DNA of 18,852 nucleotides from an uncultured Selenomonadales bacterium. GTDB lineage: Bacteria > Bacillota > Negativicutes > Selenomonadales > Selenomonadaceae. The translations under genes and the position numbers were made by a program. The stretch spans positions 1 through 18,852 of the forward strand of contig CALDHY010000064.1 of NCBI GenBank assembly GCA_937901445.1, read 5' to 3'. Positions 1 through 7,132 of this stretch are shown one piece after another. The notes under the pieces were generated by a model. The model ran no database searches. It saw only the letters and a program-made list of their open reading frames with translations, and was not told the origin of the DNA. The stretch's first letter is position 1; each line of letters starts with the position of its first letter.

Positions 1-195
1 TGTGCATTTTGGTACATTTGGAGCATTTCCGAGAAGAGGACAAGAAGTCAATTGTGGCTTCTCAATATCAAAGATTGCACAATTAAACCTTCGGAAGTTT
101 TAGCCGCGTTGAAGTTGCCAATAGAAGTTACAGCCGCTAAAATTAACCGCACGGCTTTATTAAGTCACGGCAAAAATTTATTGGACGTTTTTTAG
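1..195 (+). CDS. 3' end of an unidentified gene (partial)
   Basis: An open frame enters from the left edge and reads 64 codons to a TAG at 193-195. The last 35 or so residues (ending GKNLLDVF) have the look of real protein, with ordinary codon use. The first 25 codons are less convincing, because the third frame is also open there to about position 84 and reads plausibly. I do not recognise the family. The TAG stop is itself the first three bases of the octamer array that follows. No start is visible and nothing can be said about function. Confidence 0.45.
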   Translation, partial: CAFWYIWSISEKRTRSQLWLLNIKDCTIKPSEVLAALKLPIEVTAAKINRTALLSHGKNLLDVF

Positions 196-288
196 TGGGT
201 TAGTGGTATAGTGGTATAGTTCGGTAGTAAAAGCTGTCACACCACCACACCACCACACTACCACACTACCACACTACAACACTACAAC
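193..288. repeat. Inverted-arm tandem octamer array upstream of the restriction enzyme
   Basis: The left arm (193-228) is octamers TAGTGGGT, TAGTGGTA, TAGTGGTA, TAGTTCGG plus TAGT. After a short spacer (229-240), the right arm (241-288) is six octamers in identical pairs: ACCACCAC twice, ACTACCAC twice, ACTACAAC twice. The right-arm unit is close to the reverse complement of the left-arm unit, so the two arms can fold on each other imperfectly. The array ends exactly where the ribosome site GGGGGAGG (289-296) begins. There is no T-run, so it is not an obvious terminator. I see no convincing promoter between 196 and 305. Confidence 0.85.
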
Positions 289-305
289 GGGGGAGGAAAA
301 ATATT

Positions 306-3300
306 TTGAGGACGGAAGCAGAATTTTCAGCTTACATTTGGGGAATATTAAAGAGGCGCGGAATTGACGCACACCTTGAAGGCAACATTAGCGATATTGA
401 AATTATCAATGTATTAAAAACCGCCTCCAAAAATTTCACGGGCGGCGCGGGTTATCCTGATATTTTGGCGATTGTCAAAGATTTTGTTTTGGTTATGGAA
501 AGTAAATCTGATTATCTGAAACTTGAAAAAAAAGACGGTACAGATTTTTCTACAGACAGCGACGCGATTAAAAATTACGCTGTCAACGGCGCGCTTTTCT
601 ACGCAAGAAAAATTTTTGAAGGCACACACTACACCAAAATTTTTGCATTCGGCAACGCCGGCGATAGAGTCCACCACAATTTCAAGCCCGTTTTTATCGG
701 CGAAGGCAAAGACAAAAAAAGAGTAATTAAAGAATTTAAAAGCGTTGAAGTTTTTGAAAATTTTACTGAAGAAAATATTGACGCCTATTATCAACAGGAA
801 ATTTTGGGCGAAGAATTGCCTGAAGATAAGGAACTTAGAAAAGTCGTAAAATACGCGGAAAATTTGCACGAACGCTTGAGAAATTACGGGCAACTCGGCG
901 AAACTGAAAAGCCGCTCGTTGTTTCGGGAATTATTCTTGCTATGGACGACGGCTTGACACTTGATGAACTTAAAGGCAGTACAGAAGAAAATCTAAGTGA
1001 CGGCGAAATTATTTTTTATCACATTGTAAACAGATTGAATAACGCGCAAGTTCAGCCGGAAGTTAAAAAAGAACGTGTCCTCGCGCAGTTCAGATTGATT
1101 AAAAATCGCCCGCTGCTAAATACTGTTCACCCTAAAATTCATAAAACGCCACTGAAATATTTTGCTGAATACATTCAAGATAACATTTATGAAAAGGTTA
1201 AAAAATCCGGCAGTATTGATTATCTCGGCAAATTTTACCGCGAATTTGTAAAATATTCCGGCGGCGACGGGCAAACTTTGGGCGTTGTACTTACGCCTGA
1301 ACACATTACAAAATTATTCTGCGATTTGGTAGATTTAAAAGCTGATGACGTGGTACTGGATCCTTGCTGCGGGACGGGCGGCTTTTTACTTGCAGCGTTG
1401 GATTATACAAAAAAAATTTTAGATAAAGCCGAAAATGAAAAAAATATTACAGATGAACAACGGAAAAAAATTGCAAACCTGCGCGAAAATATCAAAAAAA
1501 ATCAACTGCACGGCATCGAAGTGCGCGATGATATGTTTTCAATCGCTACTACCAGCATGATTTTACGCGGCGACGGCAAAAGTAATTTAATCTGCGACGA
1601 TTTTTTCAAAAAAACTGCTGAAGATTTTTTTATTACAGATGCTGAAGGCAAAAAGTGCCCTGTAAAATTTACCGTCGGCTTTATGAATCCCCCTTACTCT
1701 CAAGCCAAAAACTCCGCTACAAAAGAATTATCTGAATTGCGCTTTATTGAACATTTGCTGAATTTTATGACACCCGGCGGGCGCGTTGCGGTTATTGTTC
1801 CCGTGTCTGCTATGATTGGCAAAACTAAAGACGATAAAATTTTAAAGCAGGAAATTTTGAAACACCATACACTCAAGGGCGTTATCAGTCTCAACAAAAA
1901 TACTTTTTATCAAATTGGAACCGTGCCTTGCATTGCTGTTTTTGAAGCGGGAATTCCTCACAAGCCGGGCGATTTTGTAAAGTTCATTAATTGGGAAGAT
2001 GACGGCTACGAACTGCGCAAGCACGAAGGCTACAAAAAAACCAGCAATTTCAAAGAGCGCAGAGAATATCTTTTGGAATGTTGGCGCGGCAATATTAAAG
2101 ACGTTCCGTCAAAAGATATGGTTGCAACCCAAATTGACGCCGACGACGAATGGCTCCATTCTTTCTACTACTACAACGACGAAAAGCCCGCCGAATCAGA
2201 TTTTATCAATACCATTGCAGACTACTTAACTTTTGAATTTAATATGATAACGCACGGGCGCGGTTACCTCTTCGACGCTGTAAAAAAAAATCCAAAAATA
2301 ACTGCTGAAAATGTTCCGCCTCTCGAAAATAAAATCTGGCAAACTTTTTTAATCAGTGATTTATTTGAAGTTTTTTTGCCGAGCGGCGATACTCAAGCTG
2401 ATAATTGCAATGAGGGAAAAATTCCGCTAATTTCGGCAGGTTTTAATAATAACGGCGTTTGCAAATTTATTGAGCGCGGCGATGATAAATCTGAAATTTA
2501 CGGCAAAAATATTATTAGCGTTGATATGTTTGGCAAGGCTTTTTTTCACGAATATAAATTTTATTCAGTATCACACGGGCGAATAAATCTTTTAAAGCCG
2601 TTCAAAAATTTAAATCGTTTTCAATTACAATTTTTGACGATTGGAATAAATGAAAGTGCCAAAAATAAATTTTCGTATAATCAAATGTGTTCAAGCAAGC
2701 GAATTAAAAAACTAATCGTAACGTTGCCGGTAAATGAATTGGGCGCACCTGATTTTGAATATATGGAAAAATATATTGCCCTGCGCGAGCAAAAACTTAT
2801 TCAGCAGTACCTTGATAGAATTTGTCCGCCGAATGTTGCAGAAATTCCGCCGCTTGAAAATAAAATTTGGCACGAATTTTTCATTGAAGAAATTTTTGAA
2901 ATAGTTTCAGGCTGTGACATTTACGAAGATAAAAGAAAAAGCGGTGACACTCCATATATTGGCGCGTCAGCAAACAACAACGGAATTTGTCATTTTATCA
3001 GCAACGAAAATGAAACTTTAGAAGAAAATTGTATTTCCGTAAATCGTAACGGCTCTGTTGGTTACACTTTTTATCATCCATACGCGGCTTTATATTCAAA
3101 TGATTGTCGAAAATTGCGCCCGCGTCATTTTGACGGCAAATATATTTCACTTTTTTTGACAACTCAAATTATGGCACAACGTGAAAAATATAATTACGGT
3201 TACAAAATGGGAACGGGACGGCTTAAGAAACAAAAAATAATGTTGCCTGTAACAGAAACGGGTGCACCGGATTTTGAATATATGGAGGCGTACAGCAAAA

Positions 3301-3347
3301 ACCTTTTCGCGCAGGTTTTGAAAAAATATTTGGACGTGATACAGTGA
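306..3347 (+). CDS. Single-chain restriction-modification enzyme (nuclease, N6-adenine methylase and specificity fused; Type IIG-like)
   Basis: Predicted to cut and methylate DNA as one polypeptide. The N-terminus carries a PD-(D/E)xK nuclease signature: P51-D52, then E65-S-K67. A helical region then leads to an HsdM-like methylase with motif I DPCCGTGGF at residues 352-360 and motif IV NPPY at 461-464, typical of N6-adenine methylases. The C-terminus holds two target-recognition units, each opening with PPLENKIW (about 671 and 848) and closing with a GAPDFEYME stretch, like the two halves of a Type I HsdS. Two recognition units usually mean a bipartite target. The start is TTG 9 nt after GGGGGAGG. 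At 1013 aa the protein looks complete, with no frameshift. The recognition sequence cannot be read from this. Confidence 0.88.
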   Translation: MRTEAEFSAYIWGILKRRGIDAHLEGNISDIEIINVLKTASKNFTGGAGYPDILAIVKDFVLVMESKSDYLKLEKKDGTDFSTDSDAIKNYAVNGALFYARKIFEGTHYTKIFAFGNAGDRVHHNFKPVFIGEGKDKKRVIKEFKSVEVFENFTEENIDAYYQQEILGEELPEDKELRKVVKYAENLHERLRNYGQLGETEKPLVVSGIILAMDDGLTLDELKGSTEENLSDGEIIFYHIVNRLNNAQVQPEVKKERVLAQFRLIKNRPLLNTVHPKIHKTPLKYFAEYIQDNIYEKVKKSGSIDYLGKFYREFVKYSGGDGQTLGVVLTPEHITKLFCDLVDLKADDVVLDPCCGTGGFLLAALDYTKKILDKAENEKNITDEQRKKIANLRENIKKNQLHGIEVRDDMFSIATTSMILRGDGKSNLICDDFFKKTAEDFFITDAEGKKCPVKFTVGFMNPPYSQAKNSATKELSELRFIEHLLNFMTPGGRVAVIVPVSAMIGKTKDDKILKQEILKHHTLKGVISLNKNTFYQIGTVPCIAVFEAGIPHKPGDFVKFINWEDDGYELRKHEGYKKTSNFKERREYLLECWRGNIKDVPSKDMVATQIDADDEWLHSFYYYNDEKPAESDFINTIADYLTFEFNMITHGRGYLFDAVKKNPKITAENVPPLENKIWQTFLISDLFEVFLPSGDTQADNCNEGKIPLISAGFNNNGVCKFIERGDDKSEIYGKNIISVDMFGKAFFHEYKFYSVSHGRINLLKPFKNLNRFQLQFLTIGINESAKNKFSYNQMCSSKRIKKLIVTLPVNELGAPDFEYMEKYIALREQKLIQQYLDRICPPNVAEIPPLENKIWHEFFIEEIFEIVSGCDIYEDKRKSGDTPYIGASANNNGICHFISNENETLEENCISVNRNGSVGYTFYHPYAALYSNDCRKLRPRHFDGKYISLFLTTQIMAQREKYNYGYKMGTGRLKKQKIMLPVTETGAPDFEYMEAYSKNLFAQVLKKYLDVIQ

Positions 3348-4678
3348 GAATACATTTAAGCGAACATTTTACCTACTCAAAACTTTTGCGCTTTGTGCTG
3401 CCGTCAATCGCAATGGTAATTTTTACATCGCTGTACAATATTGTAGACGGGCTTTTTGTTTCAAGATTTGTAGGGAAAGTTTCATTTGCGGCGGTGAATT
3501 TAGATTTTCCAATTTTTATGATACTGGGCGCGTTCGGCGGAATGATAGGCACGGGCGGCGCGGCGATAGTCGGCAAAACTTTGGGCGAAGGCAACAGCGA
3601 TAAAGCCAACAAAATTTTTTCAATGCTGATATATTCAATGTTGACGATAGGCGCGGTATTTGCGGCGGCGGGATTTTTCTTACTGCCGGAAATTTTAAAA
3701 ATACTGGGCGCGCAGGGCGATTTATTAAATTACGGCGTTTTGTACGGGCGAATAATTTTAATTGCGTTGCCGTTTTTCATTGTGGAATTTGCATTTCAAT
3801 CTTTTTTCGTGACGGCGGAAAAGCCGCAACTCGGTTTGTACGTTACAGTAATTGGCGGCGTAACAAATATTTTGGCGGACGCGCTTTTTATCGTTGTATT
3901 TGGCTGGGGATTGACGGGCGCGGCGGTTGCAACGGTTTTAAGTCAAACAGTTTGCGTTGCGATAGAAATTTTTTACTTTGCCCGCAAAAATGACAGCTTG
4001 CTAAATTTGACGCTGAAAACAAAATTTGACGTTGGAATATTTTTAAAATCCTGCGCGAACGGCTCGTCGGAAATGGTAAATACTTCTGCAATGTCGATAG
4101 TTGCGATGCTTTACAATTTTCAGCTGATAAAATATTTGGGCGAAAACGGCGTGGCGGCTTACGGCGTGATTGAATATGTAGGCTTTATATTTGCGGCGAT
4201 ATTTTTTGGCTATGAATTGGGAGTATCTCCGGCGGTAAGTTTCCAATTTGGGGCGAAAGGCTACGACGAACTGAAAAATTTATTGCGCAAAAGTTTAACG
4301 CTTGTAGGAATTGCGGGCGTTTCAATGTTTGCCCTCGCGCAGATTTTAGCCGTGCCCTTTGCAAATATTTTTGTCGGCTATGACAGAGAACTTTTTGAGT
4401 TGACAGTGCACGCCTTCAGAATACAGGCAGTTTCATTTTTGTTTTTGGGATTTGCAAGTTTCGGCTCGGCTTTTTTTACCGCGCTGAATAACGGCGTTTT
4501 GTCTGCGATAATTTCATTTGTGCGCACATTTATTTTTGAAATTGGTTGTGTACTGTTACTGCCGCTGATTTTCGGCGTGGACGGGATTTGGTATTCAATC
4601 ATAGCGGCTGAAGTTGCGGCTTGTACTGTTACGGCAATAATTTTTGTCAGGTACAGAAAAAAATATCGCTACGCATAA
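3344..4678 (+). CDS. MATE-family multidrug/cation antiporter
   Basis: An integral membrane protein of 444 aa with about 12 hydrophobic segments in two similar halves, the size and pattern of MATE (NorM/DinF-like) exporters that swap Na+ or H+ for drugs or metabolites. Family-like features include the N-terminal LLRFVLPSIAMVIFTSLYNI region, the VDGLFVSRFVG stretch just after it, and the Gly-rich GTGGAAIVGKTLGEG loop near residues 68-82. GTG start; its first codon overlaps the stop of the restriction enzyme (GTGA), so the two genes are probably translationally coupled. There is no strong ribosome site of its own. The substrate cannot be inferred, and the link to restriction may be accidental. 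Confidence 0.9.
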   Translation: MRIHLSEHFTYSKLLRFVLPSIAMVIFTSLYNIVDGLFVSRFVGKVSFAAVNLDFPIFMILGAFGGMIGTGGAAIVGKTLGEGNSDKANKIFSMLIYSMLTIGAVFAAAGFFLLPEILKILGAQGDLLNYGVLYGRIILIALPFFIVEFAFQSFFVTAEKPQLGLYVTVIGGVTNILADALFIVVFGWGLTGAAVATVLSQTVCVAIEIFYFARKNDSLLNLTLKTKFDVGIFLKSCANGSSEMVNTSAMSIVAMLYNFQLIKYLGENGVAAYGVIEYVGFIFAAIFFGYELGVSPAVSFQFGAKGYDELKNLLRKSLTLVGIAGVSMFALAQILAVPFANIFVGYDRELFELTVHAFRIQAVSFLFLGFASFGSAFFTALNNGVLSAIISFVRTFIFEIGCVLLLPLIFGVDGIWYSIIAAEVAACTVTAIIFVRYRKKYRYA

Positions 4679-4738
4679 AAAAACTACAACGCAGATAAAA
4701 AAGGTGCGCAAATCACAGGACGTGATTTCAGCGGGCAG

Positions 4739-4781
4739 TTTCTTTCTTTGGTACTTTATTTCTTTGCGCCAAAGAAAGAAA
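4739..4781. repeat. Dispersed intergenic hairpin repeat, copy 1
   Basis: Contains a 25-base stretch (4740-4764) that recurs exactly at 7075-7099. Arms 4739-4751 and 4769-4781 form a perfect 13-bp stem with a 17-nt loop. A second stem (4759-4766 with 4770-4777) uses the same right arm, so the two folds exclude each other. No T-run follows, so a terminator role is unproven. The rest of the 4679-4893 gap is A/T-rich, with only the terminator at 4846-4872. Confidence 0.75.
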
Positions 4782-4845
4782 AGCGTTTAAATTATAAAAA
4801 AACAAAATTATAAAATTAATCACGCTGATAAAATCAAAAATCTGC

Positions 4846-4872
4846 AAAAAAAAAAAACGGGCAAAACGCCCG
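4846..4872 (-). terminator. Rho-independent terminator of the small secreted-protein gene
   Basis: Read on the minus strand, a CGGGC/GCCCG stem (4858-4862 with 4868-4872) is followed by twelve T residues (4857-4846). It lies about 20 bases downstream of the stop at 4894. Confidence 0.85.
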
Positions 4873-4893
4873 CGCCAAATTTGAAAAAAATTT

Positions 4894-5226
4894 TTACCAG
4901 TGATTTACAACGTAGCGATAAATATTCCACGCAACCGGCGATTGTTCGGGATTGGCAAAGCCTCTGTAGCCTTCAGAATTTTTGTAATAGGGACTGCCGT
5001 TCACGGGATAAAAATAATAGTCGAGGTAGTCGTAACCTGCGCGAACTCTGCAGTTGAAAGAATACGGGCGGACGCTTTTAATTACAATCGTATGAGTAAG
5101 CAGGTAAACGTTGGAGCCGTCGTCATAATTTCCAACATAAACCGCTTCAGCTGCCGCTTGATTTTGTGCGCCGGTTAAAATTATCGCAACCGCCAATACA
5201 AGCATACAAGAAATTTTTTTAATCAT
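4894..5226 (-). CDS. Small secreted protein of unknown function
   Basis: 110 aa. The N-terminus is a clear Sec signal peptide: KK, a hydrophobic core, then a probable cleavage site near AAAEA-VY (residue 28). The mature part of about 82 aa is rich in Tyr, Asn and Gly and has one Cys. It resembles small exported proteins that handle one stress or surface role, but I recognise no named family. ATG start with AAGGAGGG 8-14 bases upstream; a strong terminator follows. It stands alone, divergent from the toxin gene mqsR across a gap of about 100 bp. The mature protein would sit in the periplasm or outside the cell. Confidence 0.75.
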   Translation of the reverse strand: MIKKISCMLVLAVAIILTGAQNQAAAEAVYVGNYDDGSNVYLLTHTIVIKSVRPYSFNCRVRAGYDYLDYYFYPVNGSPYYKNSEGYRGFANPEQSPVAWNIYRYVVNHW

Positions 5227-5252
5227 CGTGAATCCCTCCTTAAATTTTGTTT

Positions 5253-5280
5253 ATTGTAACACGGAATAATTAAATTTCCA
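5253..5280 (-). promoter_or_regulatory. Possible promoter of the small secreted-protein gene
   Basis: On the minus strand TACAAT (5258-5253) is preceded by TGT, an extended -10. A weak -35 TGGAAA lies 16 bp further up (5280-5275). It is the best candidate in the divergent gap; I could not pick a clear promoter for mqsR there. Confidence 0.4.
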
Positions 5281-5323
5281 TAAAAATTTTTACGAAAAAA
5301 TTAGATACAGCAGAGGTGATTTA

Positions 5324-5614
5324 GTGGAAAAATTTAATCCGACCTACAATCTTGAGGAATTTAAAAACTCTGATTTTGGAATTACAATGACTGCTCAAAA
5401 AACAGCAGCAGATTTAGGATTTGACAAAAACGGCGTTCATAAAGTTGTTTCAACGATGGAGCAAAAACATTTTTACAAGTCGATGACATCATACGCCAAT
5501 CATAAAATCTGGCAAGATGTTTATCACGTGCCTTGCGGAAATTTAATTTTGTACATAAAATTTACTCAAAATGTAATTTCAGAATTTACATTGTTATCAT
5601 TCAAGGAAAAATAG
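5324..5614 (+). CDS. mqsR: MqsR-family mRNA interferase toxin
   Basis: A 96-aa homologue of the E. coli MqsR toxin, a RelE-fold ribonuclease that cleaves mRNA and slows growth until its antitoxin binds it. The second half matches closely: FYKSMTSYANHKIWQDVY and the C-terminal SFKEK. The four residues important for MqsR activity are all present: K52 (E. coli K56), Q64 (Q68), Y77 (Y81) and K94 (K96). GTG start after the ribosome site AGAGGTGA. The gene is full length. It sits toxin-first, as in mqsRA, with the antitoxin-like gene starting 11 nt after its stop. The toxin is expected to be active. Confidence 0.92.
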   Translation: MEKFNPTYNLEEFKNSDFGITMTAQKTAADLGFDKNGVHKVVSTMEQKHFYKSMTSYANHKIWQDVYHVPCGNLILYIKFTQNVISEFTLLSFKEK

Positions 5615-5625
5615 GAGTGATTAGA

Positions 5626-5868
5626 ATGGAAAAAATCCACCCTGAAACGGGCGAAATTTTACACCGTGATATTAGAACCGTTGAATATACTTACAAAGGT
5701 GAAAAAATTACCGTGAATCAGCCCGGTTGGTATCCTGCAAAAGGCGACGACGGGATTTTGACGCCTGAAGATTGGGAAATTGCTGATAAAGCATTGGCGA
5801 TAATGAAAGCCCAAGCCGAAGAAAAAATTTCTAAAAATCTTTCAACCGGCAATATTGCCTTTGCTTAA
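5626..5868 (+). CDS. MqsA-like antitoxin lacking the zinc site and the HTH domain
   Basis: 80 aa, starting at ATG after AGGAG (5613-5617), which overlaps the mqsR stop. The frame is open further upstream, but that part overlaps mqsR and is not expected to be coding. It aligns by eye with the N-terminal toxin-binding domain of MqsA: ETGEILHRDIRTVEYTYKGE corresponds to the CPxCxxGxM...DIPYTFRGRK region. Both CxxC pairs that bind zinc in E. coli MqsA are absent (HPET and YPAK instead), and the protein has no Cys at all. The usual C-terminal helix-turn-helix DNA-binding domain is missing: the chain ends 20 residues after the last helix. It could neutralise MqsR but probably cannot repress the operon alone. 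The 3' end contains a perfect 12-bp palindrome GGCAATATTGCC (5848-5859). Confidence 0.75.
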   Translation: MEKIHPETGEILHRDIRTVEYTYKGEKITVNQPGWYPAKGDDGILTPEDWEIADKALAIMKAQAEEKISKNLSTGNIAFA

Positions 5869-5872
5869 TACT

Positions 5873-6931
5873 ATGAAAAAAATTTTAGTAAGTCGCAGAT
5901 TGGGCGAAACGCAAGCAGTTATTTTGAATGACGGTGAATTTGAAAGTTATTTTATTGAACGGGATAACGAGCCGCCGCGTTTTGTTGGAAGTATTTTTTT
6001 TGCGCGTATTGAAAAAATTTTGCCCGGTATGCAAGCGGCGTTTGTCGATATTGGCAGTGATAAAAAAGCCTTCCTGCAATTCCAAAATAAAAATCTGCGC
6101 GAGGGCGATAAAATTTTGGTACAGATTGAAAAAGACGCCGAACACTACAAAGAGGCGCGGGCAACACTTGAAATTTCCTTGCCTTCAAATAAGATAATCC
6201 TGTTGCCTACTTCAAACAAAATTCATATCTCAAAAAAAATTGCGTCAACTGAAAGTATCCGGCTGAAAAATTTAGTCAAAGAAATTATCCCTGCAAATTG
6301 CGGCGTCATAATTCGGACGGCGGCTGAAAATTCCACTGTTGAAGAGTTGCGCGTTGAACTTGATAAACTTTTGAAACTTTGGAACGAAATTTTAGCTGTT
6401 GCCGCAAATAAAAAAAAGCCGTCCTTAATTTACGGCGAAAATCTGCTTGAAAAAATTGTACGTGAAAATTTTTCCGAGCTTGAAATTTTTATAACTGATA
6501 ACCTGAAAATTTATCGTCAAGTTGAAAAGTTTACAAACAAAATTCAATTTTACGAGGGCGAAGAACTTTTCAAAAATTTTGGCGTCGATACTGAAATAAA
6601 AAATCTGCGCGAAAAAGAATTAATGTTACCGTCCGGCGGCTTTATAGTCATTGAAAAAACTGAAGCTTTAACTGTTATTGACGTGAACACCGGAAGCGCG
6701 GAAAATATTTATCAAACAAATATTGAGGCGGCTGAACTTGCAATGAAACAAATTCGCCTGCGCAATATAGGCGGAATTATCATTGTAGATTTTGTCAATA
6801 TGAAAGTTGAAACTTGTCGCGCAGATTTACTCAAATATTTAAAGACGCTCGCGCAGATTGACAGGGGCAAAACTTTTATTATCGATATGACGCCGCTGGG
6901 ACTTGTCGAAATTACAAGAAATCCTTATTAA
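5873..6931 (+). CDS. rng: RNase E/G-family protein, shortened at the C-terminus
   Basis: 352 aa against roughly 480-500 for RNase G. In order: N-terminal strand region, S1 RNA-binding domain (about 37-120, GSIFFARIEKILPGMQAAF), a linker, and the DNase I-like catalytic core. The two magnesium-binding aspartates appear to be kept: D270 in VIDVNTG and D306 in IVDFVNM (E. coli RNase E D303 and D346). They lie 36 residues apart rather than 43, so the loop between them is shorter. Translation stops right after the conserved DMTPLGLVEITR segment; the zinc-link CxxC motif and C-terminal domain are not encoded in any frame downstream. I chose ATG 5873 because an upstream ATG at 5855 overlaps the antitoxin gene. 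No ribosome site is seen; the start lies 4 nt after the antitoxin stop, which suggests coupling. It may be a pseudogene or a minimal enzyme. Confidence 0.8.
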   Translation: MKKILVSRRLGETQAVILNDGEFESYFIERDNEPPRFVGSIFFARIEKILPGMQAAFVDIGSDKKAFLQFQNKNLREGDKILVQIEKDAEHYKEARATLEISLPSNKIILLPTSNKIHISKKIASTESIRLKNLVKEIIPANCGVIIRTAAENSTVEELRVELDKLLKLWNEILAVAANKKKPSLIYGENLLEKIVRENFSELEIFITDNLKIYRQVEKFTNKIQFYEGEELFKNFGVDTEIKNLREKELMLPSGGFIVIEKTEALTVIDVNTGSAENIYQTNIEAAELAMKQIRLRNIGGIIIVDFVNMKVETCRADLLKYLKTLAQIDRGKTFIIDMTPLGLVEITRNPY

Positions 6932-7074
6932 GAAATTTACAAAGAATCGCAGTGGTTGCAACTACAGCCCGTCATCGATTTTCACCGGGCGTGCGAATGA
7001 CGATAACCCGTAGGACGCGGTGGCAACTTTTGAATTATTTTTTATTAGACGCGAAAAATCCTGACGGGCGAGGA

Positions 7075-7116
7075 TTCTTTCTTTGGTACTTTATTTCTTC
7101 TAAAGAAAGAAAGTAC
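7075..7116. repeat. Dispersed intergenic hairpin repeat, copy 2
   Basis: Shares 25 identical bases (7075-7099) with the copy at 4740-4764. Two alternative folds compete: 7075-7084 with 7102-7111 (10 bp), and 7086-7099 with 7103-7116 (14 bp, one mismatch). It lies in the 201-bp gap between the truncated rng and a convergent gene. The rest of that gap shows no gene I can support, although one frame is open through the repeat. Confidence 0.75.
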
Positions 7117-7132
7117 ATTTAAAAAATAAAAT

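Noticed and set aside
1..84. Third-frame reading (ILVHLEHFREEDKK) at the left edge
   Set aside because: It stops at about 84 and has no connection to the better supported frame that runs to 195; too short to call.
193..288. CRISPR-like look of the octamer array
   Set aside because: Units are 8 bases without spacers, and no cas gene is near; it is a simple tandem array.
5533..5625. Upstream extension of the antitoxin frame
   Set aside because: It overlaps mqsR, and a good ribosome site precedes ATG 5626.
6932..7074. Possible remnant of the missing RNase E/G C-terminus
   Set aside because: All forward frames were read for the CxxC zinc-link motif and none has it; the continuing frame reads EIYKESQWLQ and then stops.
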